This document shows positions 12,001 to 22,699 of a DNA stretch of 64,000 bases, piece after piece; positions within the stretch are counted from its first letter, which is position 1, and the number at the start of each line of letters is the position of its first letter. The stretch comes from Cantharellus purpuraceus (taxonomy: Eukaryota > Basidiomycota > Agaricomycetes > Cantharellales > Hydnaceae), in contig JALBUN010000023.1 of NCBI GenBank assembly GCA_025174535.1, positions 1,302,001 through 1,366,000 on the forward strand, given 5' to 3'. A model generated the notes under the pieces. It was given only the letters and a program-made list of their open reading frames with translations. It did no database searches and was not told the origin of the DNA. A program made the position numbers and the translations under genes.

Positions 12001-12125
12001 AACACTACGAAGCTGGGGGTTATGTAAGCATTTTTCTGTTTCATAAGCCGAATCCTGAGAACTGATGGACTATTCATTAGGCATTTCAACCTCTTACATT
12101 CGCGAATCTTGAAGAAACTGCCTGA
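9095..12125 (+). CDS. VPH1: V-type proton ATPase subunit a
   Basis: This is the membrane-embedded a subunit of the V-ATPase Vo sector, which provides the proton half-channels that acidify vacuole or Golgi. Exon 1 (9095-9125) encodes [10 protein letters not shown] and joins 9180 to read [19 protein letters not shown], the canonical start. A long cytosolic half with coiled coils (about residues 40-350) precedes the membrane domain, which opens with [29 protein letters not shown] follows, and then the helix containing the essential buried arginine ([19 protein letters not shown]). The length is near the family norm of 820-860 residues. The protein ends at FANLEETA. At least nine introns are needed. 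Fungi may have one or two isoforms; one could be Golgi-specific (Stv1-like), which cannot be decided here. Confidence 0.95.
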
Positions 12126-12244
12126 CATGCTTCCCCCCAAAAACACGATCCTTTGTTAAAGTAATATCTAGTGTAAATTCTCTTGTTATGGATGATCGTA
12201 ATATGTATATATACCTACGGGTCAACAATGGCAGAAGACTGCAG

Positions 12245-15062
12245 CTACAAGGCGCCGAATCGGGCTAATTCCAGCGCACTATCTTTTACCCTCTGATTCC
12301 GATGGGTCTCGGCTAAATGCGCTAATTCCCAAAGCGAAGTGCCAAAAGGGTTGGAGAGTTGTGGATCATCTAGCTCTGGTCGGTAGATACCATCTGCTGC
12401 CCGATCTTCCGTTGTGAGTAACGCCTGTAATTTGGGCTCCCTGACAAGTAAAGCCCGAACAAACTCTAGAGCTCGGACCGTTGTTGCTATGGGGAAGCAG
12501 AGACATGCAGTAAGGATGCGTTTGGCAAATGCCGCGGTGCGTACAGGCGAATTAGTCATTGATGAGCGCATAGGGAAAGCAAGCGTCAGCGCTCGAAAGA
12601 GAAGATCGGCAGTTGAGTGCTGTAATGCAGCGCTTCGCTCTGCACCTTTGCAGACAGTCTCGATGTCTGGCTCCAATGAAACTGGGAGAATTAGAGCGTA
12701 GAGATGATTAATGAAGTCGCGCAGATCGATATTCAGCGCTTCCCCTATAGCGAAATTTCGTTGGATGTACGTATAGCAATTTGTAAACCTTACCTTGTCC
12801 AGAAAGAAGTTCAAAGGCAGTCACTATACAGAGCAGTTTATGTGGAATTATTGGGTCTCCAAAGGGCTGTCCAGTGACTTCACCATGACGTGAATAATCG
12901 TGGTCAGGTATTTGTATGATAAGGTCCTTTAACACCTGCATCAGGTCTTTGAAAAAGTCAATGTTCACCATGTGAGCGTAACGAGATAGACCCTGTAGTG
13001 CAGCTGGTAGGAGTGGCGACCAGTTGGGAGCTTTTAAAATACGGAAGTAAAGCACGAACAGAAGCTTGAGGGTCTCGGTGTGCTAAAGAGAAAGCATCAG
13101 ATAGATGCTAGTAAAGATGGCGAGAACACACCATGTTGGTCCTCTCTTCGCGATCAACTTCTGCCTCGGCTTCCTGTATTTGCTCTTCTATTTCCTTTTT
13201 TTCTTTGAGAGCCTTCACGGCTTTCTTGCTCATGTGGGGCTTCTCGACTTTTTTGCCTTTTGCTCTCTTGCGGTCCAATTTAACTCTACTTCCCCGATTC
13301 ATCTGATTGGTATAGGTTTTGTCGGCCTTGGTTTCTGATGCACGAACGCCACCGAGTTCGGATTTTAGCCTTAGATGGAGAAGGCAAGAGAGCGCATTGG
13401 GATGAACCGAAAATTTGCGCTCCTTCACCATACGGTTCAGCAAGCGTACGATCTCAAGAGACGGTACACCACTGCGATCCTCTTTGAAGACAGTAATAAG
13501 TGTTTGAAGACATAGATCAGATGACTGAGAACAAAGTGAGATGCAACGTTCGACGGCGGTTCGCCCAGTGCACTTGGAGATAAAAACATACATTATCCCA
13601 AGACCTCTTGCTTAACCGCATCACGATGGCGCTGATTAGGTTGGTACGGAAATTGAAATGAGTCGCCTCCGCGAGGAGTATGCACATGGATTTGAGTGCC
13701 AACTCGGCAAATTCAGTTTTGCCTACGGAAAACTGGGATTAGCAGCTCATCAGACTAACAGAACAAAATAACCTTTCAATTCTGATTCTAAGGATCGGAG
13801 AAATGTTTGATAGACGTTCAGAAGCCCTTGCTCCCAATCTCGAGTCCTAGCAACCATTTGGCTCACTTTCTCCGCCTTCTCTGCATCAGTAAGACTCCGT
13901 ATACGGTATCCCGGTATGACATCTTTGAAAACAGTGACTTGTGAGGCGATTGCTAGGCGTCGTATGAGGGGATCATTCCGAAACGGGGTCTGAGTCTGGG
14001 GGGATGTTACTTGAGCAAGGGAAAATGTGTGGAGACGTCGGAGTAGTCCCAGCTGTTTCAGCAAGTAAGTCGTACAGCGGTTAGGAACACATACAAATTC
14101 TCACGCTGCTTTCGGGGTCGGCGAGGATGTCTTGACAGATACAGGCAATTTGCTCTTTTGCCATCTGGATTCGTGTCTGACGTGAGGAAGTTCCAATAAC
14201 ATCAGCAACAGCTGATCGACCAAAACGCGCCCCTGTGGAAACATCCCCGACTACATGAGTCTGAGGTCGCTCTTCAGAAGACGGTCCAGCCTCGTCCTCG
14301 CTCTCGCTCCCCACATGAGGTATAATTCGCCCGCCTGTTTCCAATACCCTTCCGTCCGGAAGCTTAATAGGAAGCCTGGGCATCGTGCTACTTTCTGCAT
14401 GGCTCCAATGCGCTGTTCGTATACGCGGCTTGCTTTCGTAGGGTTGTTCGACATCGGAATTCAGTTCCTGATGCACCGGGGAAGACAGTCCATCGTCCTC
14501 GCTCTCAACGTCAGCCGAATGCGAGTCAGAATAGACGATACGATCCCTCCATGATCCTTGATCTTCATCATGAGAGTCGAGAGACGGCAGGTCGTCGATG
14601 TGTGTTCGTACGCGAGGAGGTTTGGATAAATTATGCAGTCGTTCAGTCTCTTTTTTACTCCTAAATTGAAACGAATGTGAAGACACTCAATACTGGTGTA
14701 GAGCCAGCTCCTCCTGGGTCATTTCGACTTGCCTTGCAATACCGGTTGGATCCAGTTTCTCCAGAAAACTGCCAGTTGCTAAGTGTTCAGTGAAGAACTC
14801 CACATCTTGATCCGACAAATCCTCGACATTCATATCATTGGGGACATCAGGTAGGGGTATCGTGGCCTTCTCATAAGCCCGCTGCTTCCCTTTGTTATTG
14901 AGTAGTGCTGCCTTTCCCAATGCGAGCCTCCGCTTTTTAGATGAAGACTACGAAATGTGTGAGCATGGTTTTATTGAACAGGGCTATTATGCGTACATTT
15001 GTCGAGCTTGACGATCTCTTAAGAGCTGTGGAAGGTACAGTCATGGCTACCTTGTGCGGCAT
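12245..15062 (-). CDS. NOC3: Nucleolar complex protein Noc3
   Basis: Noc3 pairs with Noc2 in late 60S pre-ribosome maturation and export, and has also been linked to replication licensing in yeast. The N-terminal part is charged and disordered and contains the LDPTGIAR block and a long acidic segment. It is followed by helical-repeat segments (DPLIRRLAIASQVTVFKDVIPGY, an almost invariant Noc3 motif), a lysine-rich stretch and the CBF/Mak21-type C-terminal half (YAHMVNIDFFKDLMQVLKDL). The start is ambiguous between in-frame ATGs at 15062 (MPHKVAMTV) and 15044 (MTVPSTALK). The gene diverges from APC5 with only about 65-80 bp between start codons and converges on the V-ATPase gene. Confidence 0.93.
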
Positions 15063-15126
15063 TTGAACTCAGAAAATCTTTCGCGGCGACGAGACGCGTC
15101 TAAAGCGTTGGTCACAGCAGAGTACC

Positions 15127-18100
15127 ATGCCCTCAAACGGTGAACACTCAGACTCAGAGCCACCTCCACCTCCCATTAATCATGTTCTGAGGCCTCACCA
15201 TCTTGCTCTCCTCGCTGTCCTCCTCCTTGCCTACAGGCGAAATGCCCATCCTTCTCCATTATTCATGCTCCACATCCAAAGAATACTCATCGAAGAAATT
15301 GCGGAGGTATGCGCATCGCATTGTCTGTTCTACTACGTATACGTTTTGACTCTAGAGCAGGTCACCGTACCAAGGCCATACAAGCAGCTCGTTTATGACC
15401 TTACAGCTCGGTTCTCTACAACTTCCCCGGAGGTGCACAGCTTGGAAAAAGCAATCGGAATGGTTGTCAGTCGTTTTGCCAGTCATATTTAGCCTAACAA
15501 ACGATCCAATGCATTTATAGCCAAAGCATTTAAACGACGTCGAAGCACTCCATGATTTCTTCGCAGGTCGGCATTGTTTCCCCCCTCTTCAAGCGTACAC
15601 CATTTTATTGTCTTATATCTAGATATACACGGTATGGTCGTCGAAAAGGATGAAGAGGTGTACAATTATTTACTTCCTGCGTTAGTTGCATTTGGCTAAC
15701 GCGATGATCATACAGGCACTCCCGGCCAACGCAGTGTTTGTGTGTCCAGTCTGCTTACATTCACTCACTGCATCATCGTAAACTTTGGAAATTTTTAGGA
15801 ACGCCGCTCTCTCTTTGGTTTATTTTGTCGCCGCTGTTGTGTGTCTTATAACAAACTCACTTTCGCGGGGATCGACCGCCTCCAGCATGACTTCGTGAAA
15901 TGGGCTCACGGTGTTGACCAACTTGCCGGCTACGACATACAAGAGACAAAAAGGATAGACAACGGCATGGCTATCTCCTATGTCGTTTCGCCCTTTTCGA
16001 TAATCCTATGTATCAGGACACCTATTGTTCCCCACAGCTGCAGATGAGAAAGATTATGGCACGGCATCCTCCTTTGAAGCGTGAGGCACATTTTCCGTCA
16101 GTGTCATGCCAATGCGGCTGACATTGCATGCATCATGCAGTTTCAAGTCCGCATCTAAAGGGGGTGACACGGCACAGGCTGTCCATCACCTTCGTCTCTT
16201 CTTCGACCAACATTTCTCCGATGCCAATGAATCGTCGGTTTACTTCTCTTCATCAGATACACTGTTTTGTTCAAGCAGCTATGATCAAGTGGCTTGCGTC
16301 AACATGGCTTGCTCAACCTGGCTCACTTACATTACACCAACAGGGAATGGGCCTCTGCCCGCAAAGTAAGACTTCATCACGCCCTCATCCCCGTTATATT
16401 AACTGTGCATGCACCGGTCCACCAGTATCTCTTCGAAGCCATCACAGTAGCTCGGACCAGCAGTGACAAAATAACACTTCAGCACTGCATGAGGTTGTTC
16501 CTCTTCTCTCCCAAACTTGATGATTTCTCATACTTGTAACTCATTTCACAGCCTCTTGCGCCGCTTTACTCCTCATGAAGGATCGAGGACATTGCCTTCA
16601 ACGGAAATTCACCCTGACACCTCTGCTATTGATGTTGTAGCAGATGTTATCAAGCTGATTGCCCAATCGGTCTGTGTAAGTTAATATGACTGTTATTACT
16701 CAACCCAAGACATCTAGAAAACACCAATCATCGCGTCATTCTCGAGAATCATGCAGGCCTTCGGATGCTTTGACTCTGCTACTAACCAGAAAGGGGGTCC
16801 CCCTCCGGAGCATGAGCAATGGAGTATTCATGCCGTCCAATCTTTTCTCTGGAAAATTGCAGGTGCATTTCTTCCCTCTTAAATATCATTCTAATTCCTC
16901 ACATGCGTAACAACGTTCACTTAACCGTTGTAACAAAATAGGTCCTAATTCACTTTCTGAACCAGAAGAGAACATGATTTTGTCATTCACGGAACCTGGC
17001 AGTTTAAGTGAAGCTCGCTGGGATGCTCATCGCTCCAGAGCTGAGCGAGTACGTTCTTCCTACATTCACGACATAAAACAGTGGCTTCATTCCGCGACTT
17101 AGCACTCGAGACAAGGCCGTAGCGATGAAGCGCTTGTCAGTCTTCTTGACCCAGAGTGCTGGGAGGGGCTCAATCTACGGCAATTCCACGAATGGGCGTC
17201 CGCAATTTGGCGTGTGCTACAAGTTCGAACGTTACGCAGGCATGTTCGCTTGTCACATTCCAATGTGAGTGCTGAATCGATCATCGCAGAGGGCAGGTGA
17301 AGCATTTTCATGAGTTTCTTGGAGATCAAATGCCCAACACGCGCAATGATATGTATAACATCTTCGTCAAATCACCCCCTCCATTTAGGAGAGAGGTTCT
17401 GTCGCCATTGTTGGAGATGGATGCGATCTTGCATGCCAAACATCATTACGTACGTGTATTCTTTTTCTCGACGGTAATCCTTTCGTTATGGGAAAGGTAC
17501 GGACTAGAAATTCAAGGATACACTGGGAACAATTCCTCCTCTGTTACGAGGTTTGTTTGCTGCCGAATTCCGCGGCCACTGGCCGATATATCGTATCGGG
17601 GTTATTTTACTTGCAGATTTGGCCATTGACCTTGAAATGCGGCAGTATGGCCGAAGGATTCTGGAAGAAATCATGCCTCAGGTTTGCTTTCATCTTACTT
17701 CTCGGTATACTGCAGAACCCAACTGTCGTAAAGATCATGCCTGGAGATGATATCGAAGTGCGGGCATTTGCTTGCTACATACTTTCACGATGTATTGTTG
17801 CTTCCGGCGAGGGTCAAGGTAACGTTTGTGCTTGTTGCAAGACGTAGGCATACTGAATATGCATCTTGGTAGTTGATGCTATTCGTGAAGCTATACCCTT
17901 CTTGGAAATGGCAGAAAAGGACTACGCTGCTTTGAAAATGCTCACCTGCCAACAGGATGTGCTCTATCTCATGGCGTCCATCTATAATACTCTAGGCATG
18001 CAGGAAGAACGCGATGCCGCCTCTGCACGGCATGGGAACTGCGTGGAAATGGCACGTGCATGGGCGATGGCGGACGTTCCTCAAGACACGAAAGAGGTCT

Positions 18101-18147
18101 GGAGCATTGTATCAGAGATTGGCGCCAAGCTAGCAGCGGGAACCTGA
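15127..18147 (+). CDS. APC5: Anaphase-promoting complex subunit 5
   Basis: APC5 is a TPR scaffold subunit of the APC/C ubiquitin ligase that drives exit from mitosis. The protein starts with a disordered MPSNGEHSDSEPPPPP stretch, then LRPHHLALLAVLLLAY, the typical fungal Apc5 opening. A conserved SYNKLTFAGIDRLQHDFVKW block follows. TPR-like helices include AVHHLRLFFDQHFSD, LLNLAHLHYTNREWASARK and TVARTSSDKITLQHCMSLL (the last spans an intron). The C-terminal repeats include AIREAIPFLEMAEKDYAALK and DVLYLMASIYNTLGMQEERD, ending at KLAAGT. The gene has many short introns, so exact splice sites were only spot-checked. It is divergent from NOC3. Another APC/C subunit gene (CDC27) lies 19 kb downstream. 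Confidence 0.88.
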
Positions 18148-18312
18148 GATAGCGACTACATGGCCTGTAAGAGCAAATTGTACTGCCGTGTAGACAGCTG
18201 ATATTCTTCTGGGCGTTGTATTATAATCCAAGTTCACCTTGAACTCCACTTTTGAACATCATATCCTGTTTTGAATATACATTGACAAGCTATCGCACTG
18301 ATGAAGGGACAA

Positions 18313-18676
18313 CTAGGTCTTGCTGAGTGTACGAAGTCGTGCTAGATGGTAATTGATGGTAGGTTGATGTGCTTTACTTCGCATCGGCTGTTCAGGTGAT
18401 ATGAAATATATATCGTTTAGTCAGCATCGCAAACAAACTCACCAATGTTCGCATACACTCATGCAACATTCTTGCAGCATCTGCGCAGCCTGATGTGTTG
18501 GTATAATCTCCAGCGCTAGCCCAGCAACCAAGCATTGCGGCCAGCTCCATAGAACAAGGGTTTGGCGGTGGGACTAGTGATAAAACCGCGTCAGCAGTCG
18601 CAAATTACGCGCAGACTTTGAGATTGTTAGTAAACAGACTTTTTCGTGGCCTAACTTTTAACTTCTTGATGCTCAT
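18313..18676 (-). CDS. MRP10: Mitochondrial small-subunit ribosomal protein mS37 (Mrp10)
   Basis: This is a small three-exon gene, 18676-18640, 18573-18443 and 18387-18313, joining in frame to 80 residues. The protein begins MSIKKLKVRPRKIPPPNP. It then has the CHCH signature CSMELAAMLGCWASAG, with the second Cys pair in GCADAARMLHECMRT, giving the twin CX9C pattern (spacings Cys-9-Cys and Cys-10-Cys by my reading). It ends in PTINYHLARL, the conserved Mrp10 tail. Mrp10/CHCHD1 is a CX9C protein of the mitochondrial small ribosomal subunit. The donors (GTCTGT, GTGAGT) and acceptors are all GT-AG. The start lies 107 bp from the divergent E2 gene and the stop is 165 bp past the APC5 stop. Confidence 0.88.
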
Positions 18677-18783
18677 TCCGCGAGATGTCGCAAGTGGTCA
18701 GGTTTAATAGCAGTTGGAAATAGAGGCTCTAATTCAAGCTCCGTCTCCAAAAAGCATACGTGTAAGTAATCCTGCACGGCTCT

Positions 18784-19975
18784 ATGGCATCTCGTTCATC
18801 GCATAACAAGAATAATGCAGGTGCGTTCGAAACACGTTCAGATCATTCAGGTAGGCTCACCCCAAATACCTGGTTAGGGGTGAAACGTATCTTACAGGAA
18901 GCCCGAGAGCTCGCAATGGACCCGAGCAACGACTACCATGCAGCCCCTCTCGAGGATGATATCTTTGTGCGTGTTGCTTCTTTACGTACTCCGTACACCA
19001 GTGCTGATGGGTGACATAGGAATGGCATTGTACTATGCGTGGCCCCGCTGGAACTGAATTCGAAGGAGGAATATATCATTTCCGAATACAATTGCCCTCC
19101 GAATATCCTTTCAGACCACCTTCAATAATGTTGTTGACACCAAACGGTCGATTTGAACTCAACAAAAAGGCAAGCCATTGAGTACTTTTGACATGATTTA
19201 CGTTTCCAACCTTCTACGCCAGATCTGCATTAGTTTCACAAATTGTACGTGGCACTTTTCTGCTAGCCTTTCTCGATATTTATCCCTTGACAGACCATGA
19301 AGGTACGATAGTAGTATATTTCATCACTAGTTACTTGAATTGGATCTGGTATAGAATTGTGGCAGCCGGCATGGGGCGTTCGAACAGCTATCGTAGCGCT
19401 GCAGGGCTTTTTTCCTTTCAAAGGCCAAGCCGCTGCAGGCGTTGGGGCAGTAGAGTACCCCATTCAAGAACGGCAAAGATTGGCCAAATTGTGCGCATTT
19501 CCCTTTCCCTGTCAGTCATTGCGAGGTGTAATATCTGTGAGCTAATCAGCACGTTACGCGGAGTAGGTCGCGAGATTGGAAATGCCTGCGCTGCGAGAAG
19601 ACCAACCTTGAATTGCTACCAGATGTGATACCATGTGGTCAGACCACCGTTTCTTTCGATCACGCCCAAGACGTGTCCAATGGGGGCCGGTCTTCCCATG
19701 CAGTGACAGTCGACGCCAGTGACAAGGCTGCATATTCCAATGGCTCACCCACTACGCCACCTCTGTCTCTAGCGTCACAAACTACCGCGCATTCAGAAAC
19801 GCAAGTAATTCTTCCCCCTACCATAGGCCCTTCGCCTCAGCCATCTACTACCCAAAGACACCCTGAGATTCAACGCGTACATTCTCGTTCACCACGCCCG
19901 CCTCTGGTACTAGACGGCGCTATTGCGGTTTGCCTGACGATGCTTGTGGCTATTCTATGGAAGAAAATATTTTAA
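18784..19975 (+). CDS. Tail-anchored ubiquitin-conjugating enzyme, UBE2J/Ubc6-type
   Basis: This is an E2 of the endoplasmic-reticulum-associated degradation branch. The UBC fold reads VKRILQEARELAMDPSNDY, then YHFRIQLPSEYPFRPPSIM, then LTPNGRFELN (the TPN variant of the HPN motif typical of Ubc6/UBE2J). The active-site Cys is in KKICISFTN, followed by LWQPAWGVRTAIVALQGFF and a GAVEYP block. The C-terminal half is Ser/Pro-rich and ends in a membrane anchor (AIAVCLTMLVAILW) with the tail KKIF. The active-site region is unusually split. Intron 19170-19222 starts with GC instead of GT, exon 19223-19244 is 22 nt, and exon 19294-19302 is a 9-nt micro-exon. The reading frame matches the family only if all of these are used. 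The gene diverges from MRP10. Confidence 0.92.
19170..19222 (+). other. GC-AG intron next to the E2 active-site exon
   Basis: The exon ends AACAAAAAG and the intron starts GCAAGC, ending in CAG. Using the only nearby GT instead would read into a TGA. Joining at GC restores KKICISF, the active-site block. AG|GCAAG is the normal consensus of the rare GC donor class. Confidence 0.8.
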
Positions 19976-20066
19976 TGTACAAGGACACTGTAAAGACATG
20001 CTTATCCTGTGCGAATATAAATTTTCATGTGCTCAATTAAGGATAAATCGTTATTCAGTGTATTAA

Positions 20067-21010
20067 TCACAGTTGCCGTACATGTTCGGGCGGCAGACCT
20101 TCACTAGCATACGCTGTCGGCTCTGGGGTACCTGCGACTTTGCGGACAGGTACGACTCCTGTCCATACTGCATTTGTGAGATCAGTATTCTCTATATCCT
20201 GTGACAGCAGGGTTAGCCAGGGAGTTGCTATAATAGCCGAAACATGTATGTGCTTGCCTTCTTATCGTCAACTGGAAGGCCTGTTCGAATCTTGGCGCTA
20301 CGTGACAATTAGAGTTAGGGCAACTGTGTAACACAGGAGGTTACCTTGCACTATCAACTATAACCCGGATGACCGCGGTGCCTTTGAATTCCGTTGGTGT
20401 GGGCTTTCTGGCATATCCCCATCTTCCTGGCATAGTACCCTCTGTAATGCATGCAAATGCCTTGGTCTTTTCTTCTTCCGGATCTTCCCCTGGATTCGAG
20501 CCTAATGGGAGGGTATATCCATGCAAGATTGCTGAGCGATAGTTCATACTCGAGCCGAAGCTAGAGAGAGCGAGAACATATCCATCCAGGATGGTCCCCG
20601 TGGCTACCAAACGAACGTTAGACTCTGATAACCGTTTATATATGCGAGACGACGGGTGTCCTGGTGAATTTGAGTACTTCAGAACGGCCACCTGAGCCAA
20701 ATAATCCGTCATGTGCATGATTAATTGATACTGACCATGTAGGTATAGTATAAGATCTCCGTCATGACTGTCCTCCAGTGCTCCAATCATGGGCACGCAC
20801 TGAGGCATTCCATCCTCGTCTACAAACGCCACATGCACTATCTTAGCCTCGCGAATAATTGTAGTGATAGTTGCCTCAGAATCGGTTCAGTCGGAGTCTC
20901 CATTTTCGATGTGTCCGACATACCTTGTCATAATGAGCACGTTCCTTGTGACGACCAACGCTGTTCAGGTCCCTTTTCTCGAAGCTTTGGTACAGATCAT
21001 GGCTCTCCAT
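20067..21010 (-). CDS. Flavin-nucleotide-binding / pyridoxamine oxidase-like protein
   Basis: The protein belongs to the split-barrel FMN-binding group that includes fungal flavin-nucleotide-binding proteins. From ATG 21010 it reads MESHDLYQSFEKRDLNSVG, then an RHKERAHYDK block, IIREAKIVHVAFVDEDGMPQ and DLILYLHG. After a 75-nt-class intron it continues HPSSRIYKRL, SFGSSMNYRSAILHGY, the AFACITEGTMPGRW block and VRKVAGTPEPTAY near the end. A second in-frame ATG at 21079 (MNIIHVPSPETP) is possible. One intron needs a GC donor (DDKK|GCAAGC, exon end at about 20258). The enzyme activity is unknown; relatives bind FMN and reduce small oxidants. The 5' side abuts a transposon island. Confidence 0.8.
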
Positions 21011-21455
21011 CTCGTTTGGTGCTGGATCGAGCAACGAGTTGGTCGGCGTCTCTGGAGAAGGCACGTGAATTATGTTCATACTGCCATATAGCCGCTCGGC
21101 CATTTCACTCCTTGCTCGTCTTATAAAATATACCATATTTCTCACCCTATTCCACCTCGCGTCTTTTTGCTTCTCCCATCTGAACCTCGCAATCGAAGTC
21201 GTTGTCCGACCGCTCGTATAATTCGCACATACCATAACCAGTCTATGTCCACGTTCGGACGCGCGCAAATAGTTGTCCCATCCAGTAGAAGAACCTCCAA
21301 TATCAGAACCTGATCTTCCACAAGAGCCACTCCTACCACTCAGCTCCTCCCACACTACCCACCTCAGTTGATGTCCCTATCACTGATGATAATACTGGTC
21401 TGGCCCCACCCTCATCTGACCCTGCTAATAACCCCAAAGGACACCTCTGACACAA

Positions 21456-21556
21456 CAACTGGATATATGTCCCTGACACCAATGGTCTCTGACTCCGAGT
21501 TTTGCAGTATTATCATGATCACCTGATCTCTGGCCATTTCGGGCAAAATTGCACAC
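21456..21556 (+). pseudogene. Ty3/gypsy integrase zinc-finger (H2C2) fragment
   Basis: The frame reads IYVPDTNGL, a stop, then LRVLQYYHDHLISGHFGQN. This matches the start of the integrase HHCC domain of Ty3/gypsy elements. It carries an internal stop and is cut at 21556, where repeat X begins. It is an isolated relic, in the opposite strand sense to the 1.4-2.4 kb integrase remnant. Confidence 0.7.
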
Positions 21557-21839
21557 TGTTATGCACTAGGTCCAATTGGGGGTCAGAGATTGGATCGGAG
21601 GTTGGGTTGGAGTCGGAGTATGTCATGGGGGTCGGAACGGACTTGGCTTCAGCTTATGTGCTGCACCTTCACTAATACCGGTGTCTGAGATTTCGGAGAC
21701 AGAGTACAACTTAGAGAGTTAGGATTGGACTTAGAAACTAGGTGTGATTTGATATTCAAACTGGGGAATGAAGTCCCCAGTCAGGCAAATTAAATACATA
21801 TTTTGAAATCTAATAATAATTACCCCAGTGATGGGTCTC
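21557..21839 (+). repeat. LTR-like repeat X, copy 2 (plus orientation)
   Basis: It begins TGTTATGCACTAGGTCC and ends near GATGGGTCTC, including the GGGGAATGAAGTCCCCAG hairpin. It is the inverted counterpart of 2526-2831, 19 kb away, and interrupts the gypsy fragment immediately upstream. Confidence 0.7.
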
Positions 21840-21945
21840 CGAGGCCGACGGCCTTACATGAGTATGTCCGAGTCCGATGGGGATGGATGTCCAGGTTCCT
21901 ATGGTAATGCTGATGCATCAATCAGAACCAGAGACGGATGGGCGG

Positions 21946-22072
21946 AATCGGCGGTGACAATCGGACAGGTAGATGGAGGCATGGCAGTTTCCAAATGGAG
22001 TATAGATTTCATATGCACAGGGATCTGAGTGGATTGGACGGGGATCTGGTCGTTTATGAATATAGTCATAAC
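21946..22072 (+). repeat. Dispersed repeat Y, copy 2
   Basis: This is a direct copy of 2398-2524, starting AATCGGCGGTGACAATCGGA and ending GAATATAGTCATAAC. The two copies differ at scattered positions. Here the copy is separated from repeat X by about 100 bp, while in copy 1 the two abut. Confidence 0.75.
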
Positions 22073-22551
22073 TGTATGGGAACTGGTTTTCCCTTAAAAA
22101 GATCTTGTTTAAAGTCCCAAAACTGTACAATTTCACTTCATGGCCTTAAAATATCAGCATATATCTGCTGCTTTCTCTTGATTCAGGGCCATTCAAATAT
22201 TCTCTATTTTTTCATATTTTTTCAGGAATTTTCCATGCAGAAATGAGTCTACAAACTTATTGTTCTGCTGGGCAAAGTTTTGGGACCCACATGGACCCAC
22301 AAACCTTCGCAGATGTCAGCAGCCTCAAAGTCAGCCGGAGTCACCCGGACAACTGACTCATTGTCGATCACATGACTCATTTCAATCTCCGACTCAATCT
22401 GGTCACCACTGCCAGTAAATGCTCAATATCTTCCCAACCACTGCACCTCCTGACTCCATTTTCAGTGGAGAGTTCAATAGAAGCCATGCCTACCCATAGC
22501 TGTGCTAATCAGCCTGGGAAACGAAGTATTGACCGAGTTATTTGAGTAATG

Positions 22552-22695
22552 ATGACTCATGCAATGACTCCTGCCATGACTCATGCTATGACTCCTTCCA
22601 TGACTCATACCATGACTCCTGTGATTACTCATACTATGACTCCTGCTCTGAGTCACACTATGACTCCATCCATGACTCATGCCATGAGTCAGAGC
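22552..22695. repeat. 12 x 12-bp TGACTC tandem array
   Basis: Twelve consecutive 12-bp units follow the pattern ATGACTCNTNCC. ATGACTCAT and ATGACTCCT units largely alternate, so a 24-bp higher-order unit is visible. TGACTCA is the known binding core of Gcn4/AP-1-type bZIP factors; at least five units hold the full ATGACTCAT. The array lies about 130 bp upstream of an LTR-type TATA box. It is not a CRISPR array, because there are no unique spacers. Confidence 0.85.
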
Positions 22696-22699
22696 AAAT

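Noticed and set aside
20268..20300. Possible tRNA B-box-like word (GTTCGAATC)
   Set aside because: No matching A box, acceptor stem or cloverleaf could be drawn, and the word lies in an exon of the flavin-binding protein gene.
22474..22680. Minus-strand frame coding SH/MSHG-rich repeats over the TGACTC array
   Set aside because: The frame exists only because 12 is a multiple of three, so the tandem repeat stays open. It has no family resemblance and sits inside an LTR-like region.
22552..22695. CRISPR-like array
   Set aside because: The units are contiguous 12-mers without unique spacers, and the DNA is eukaryotic.
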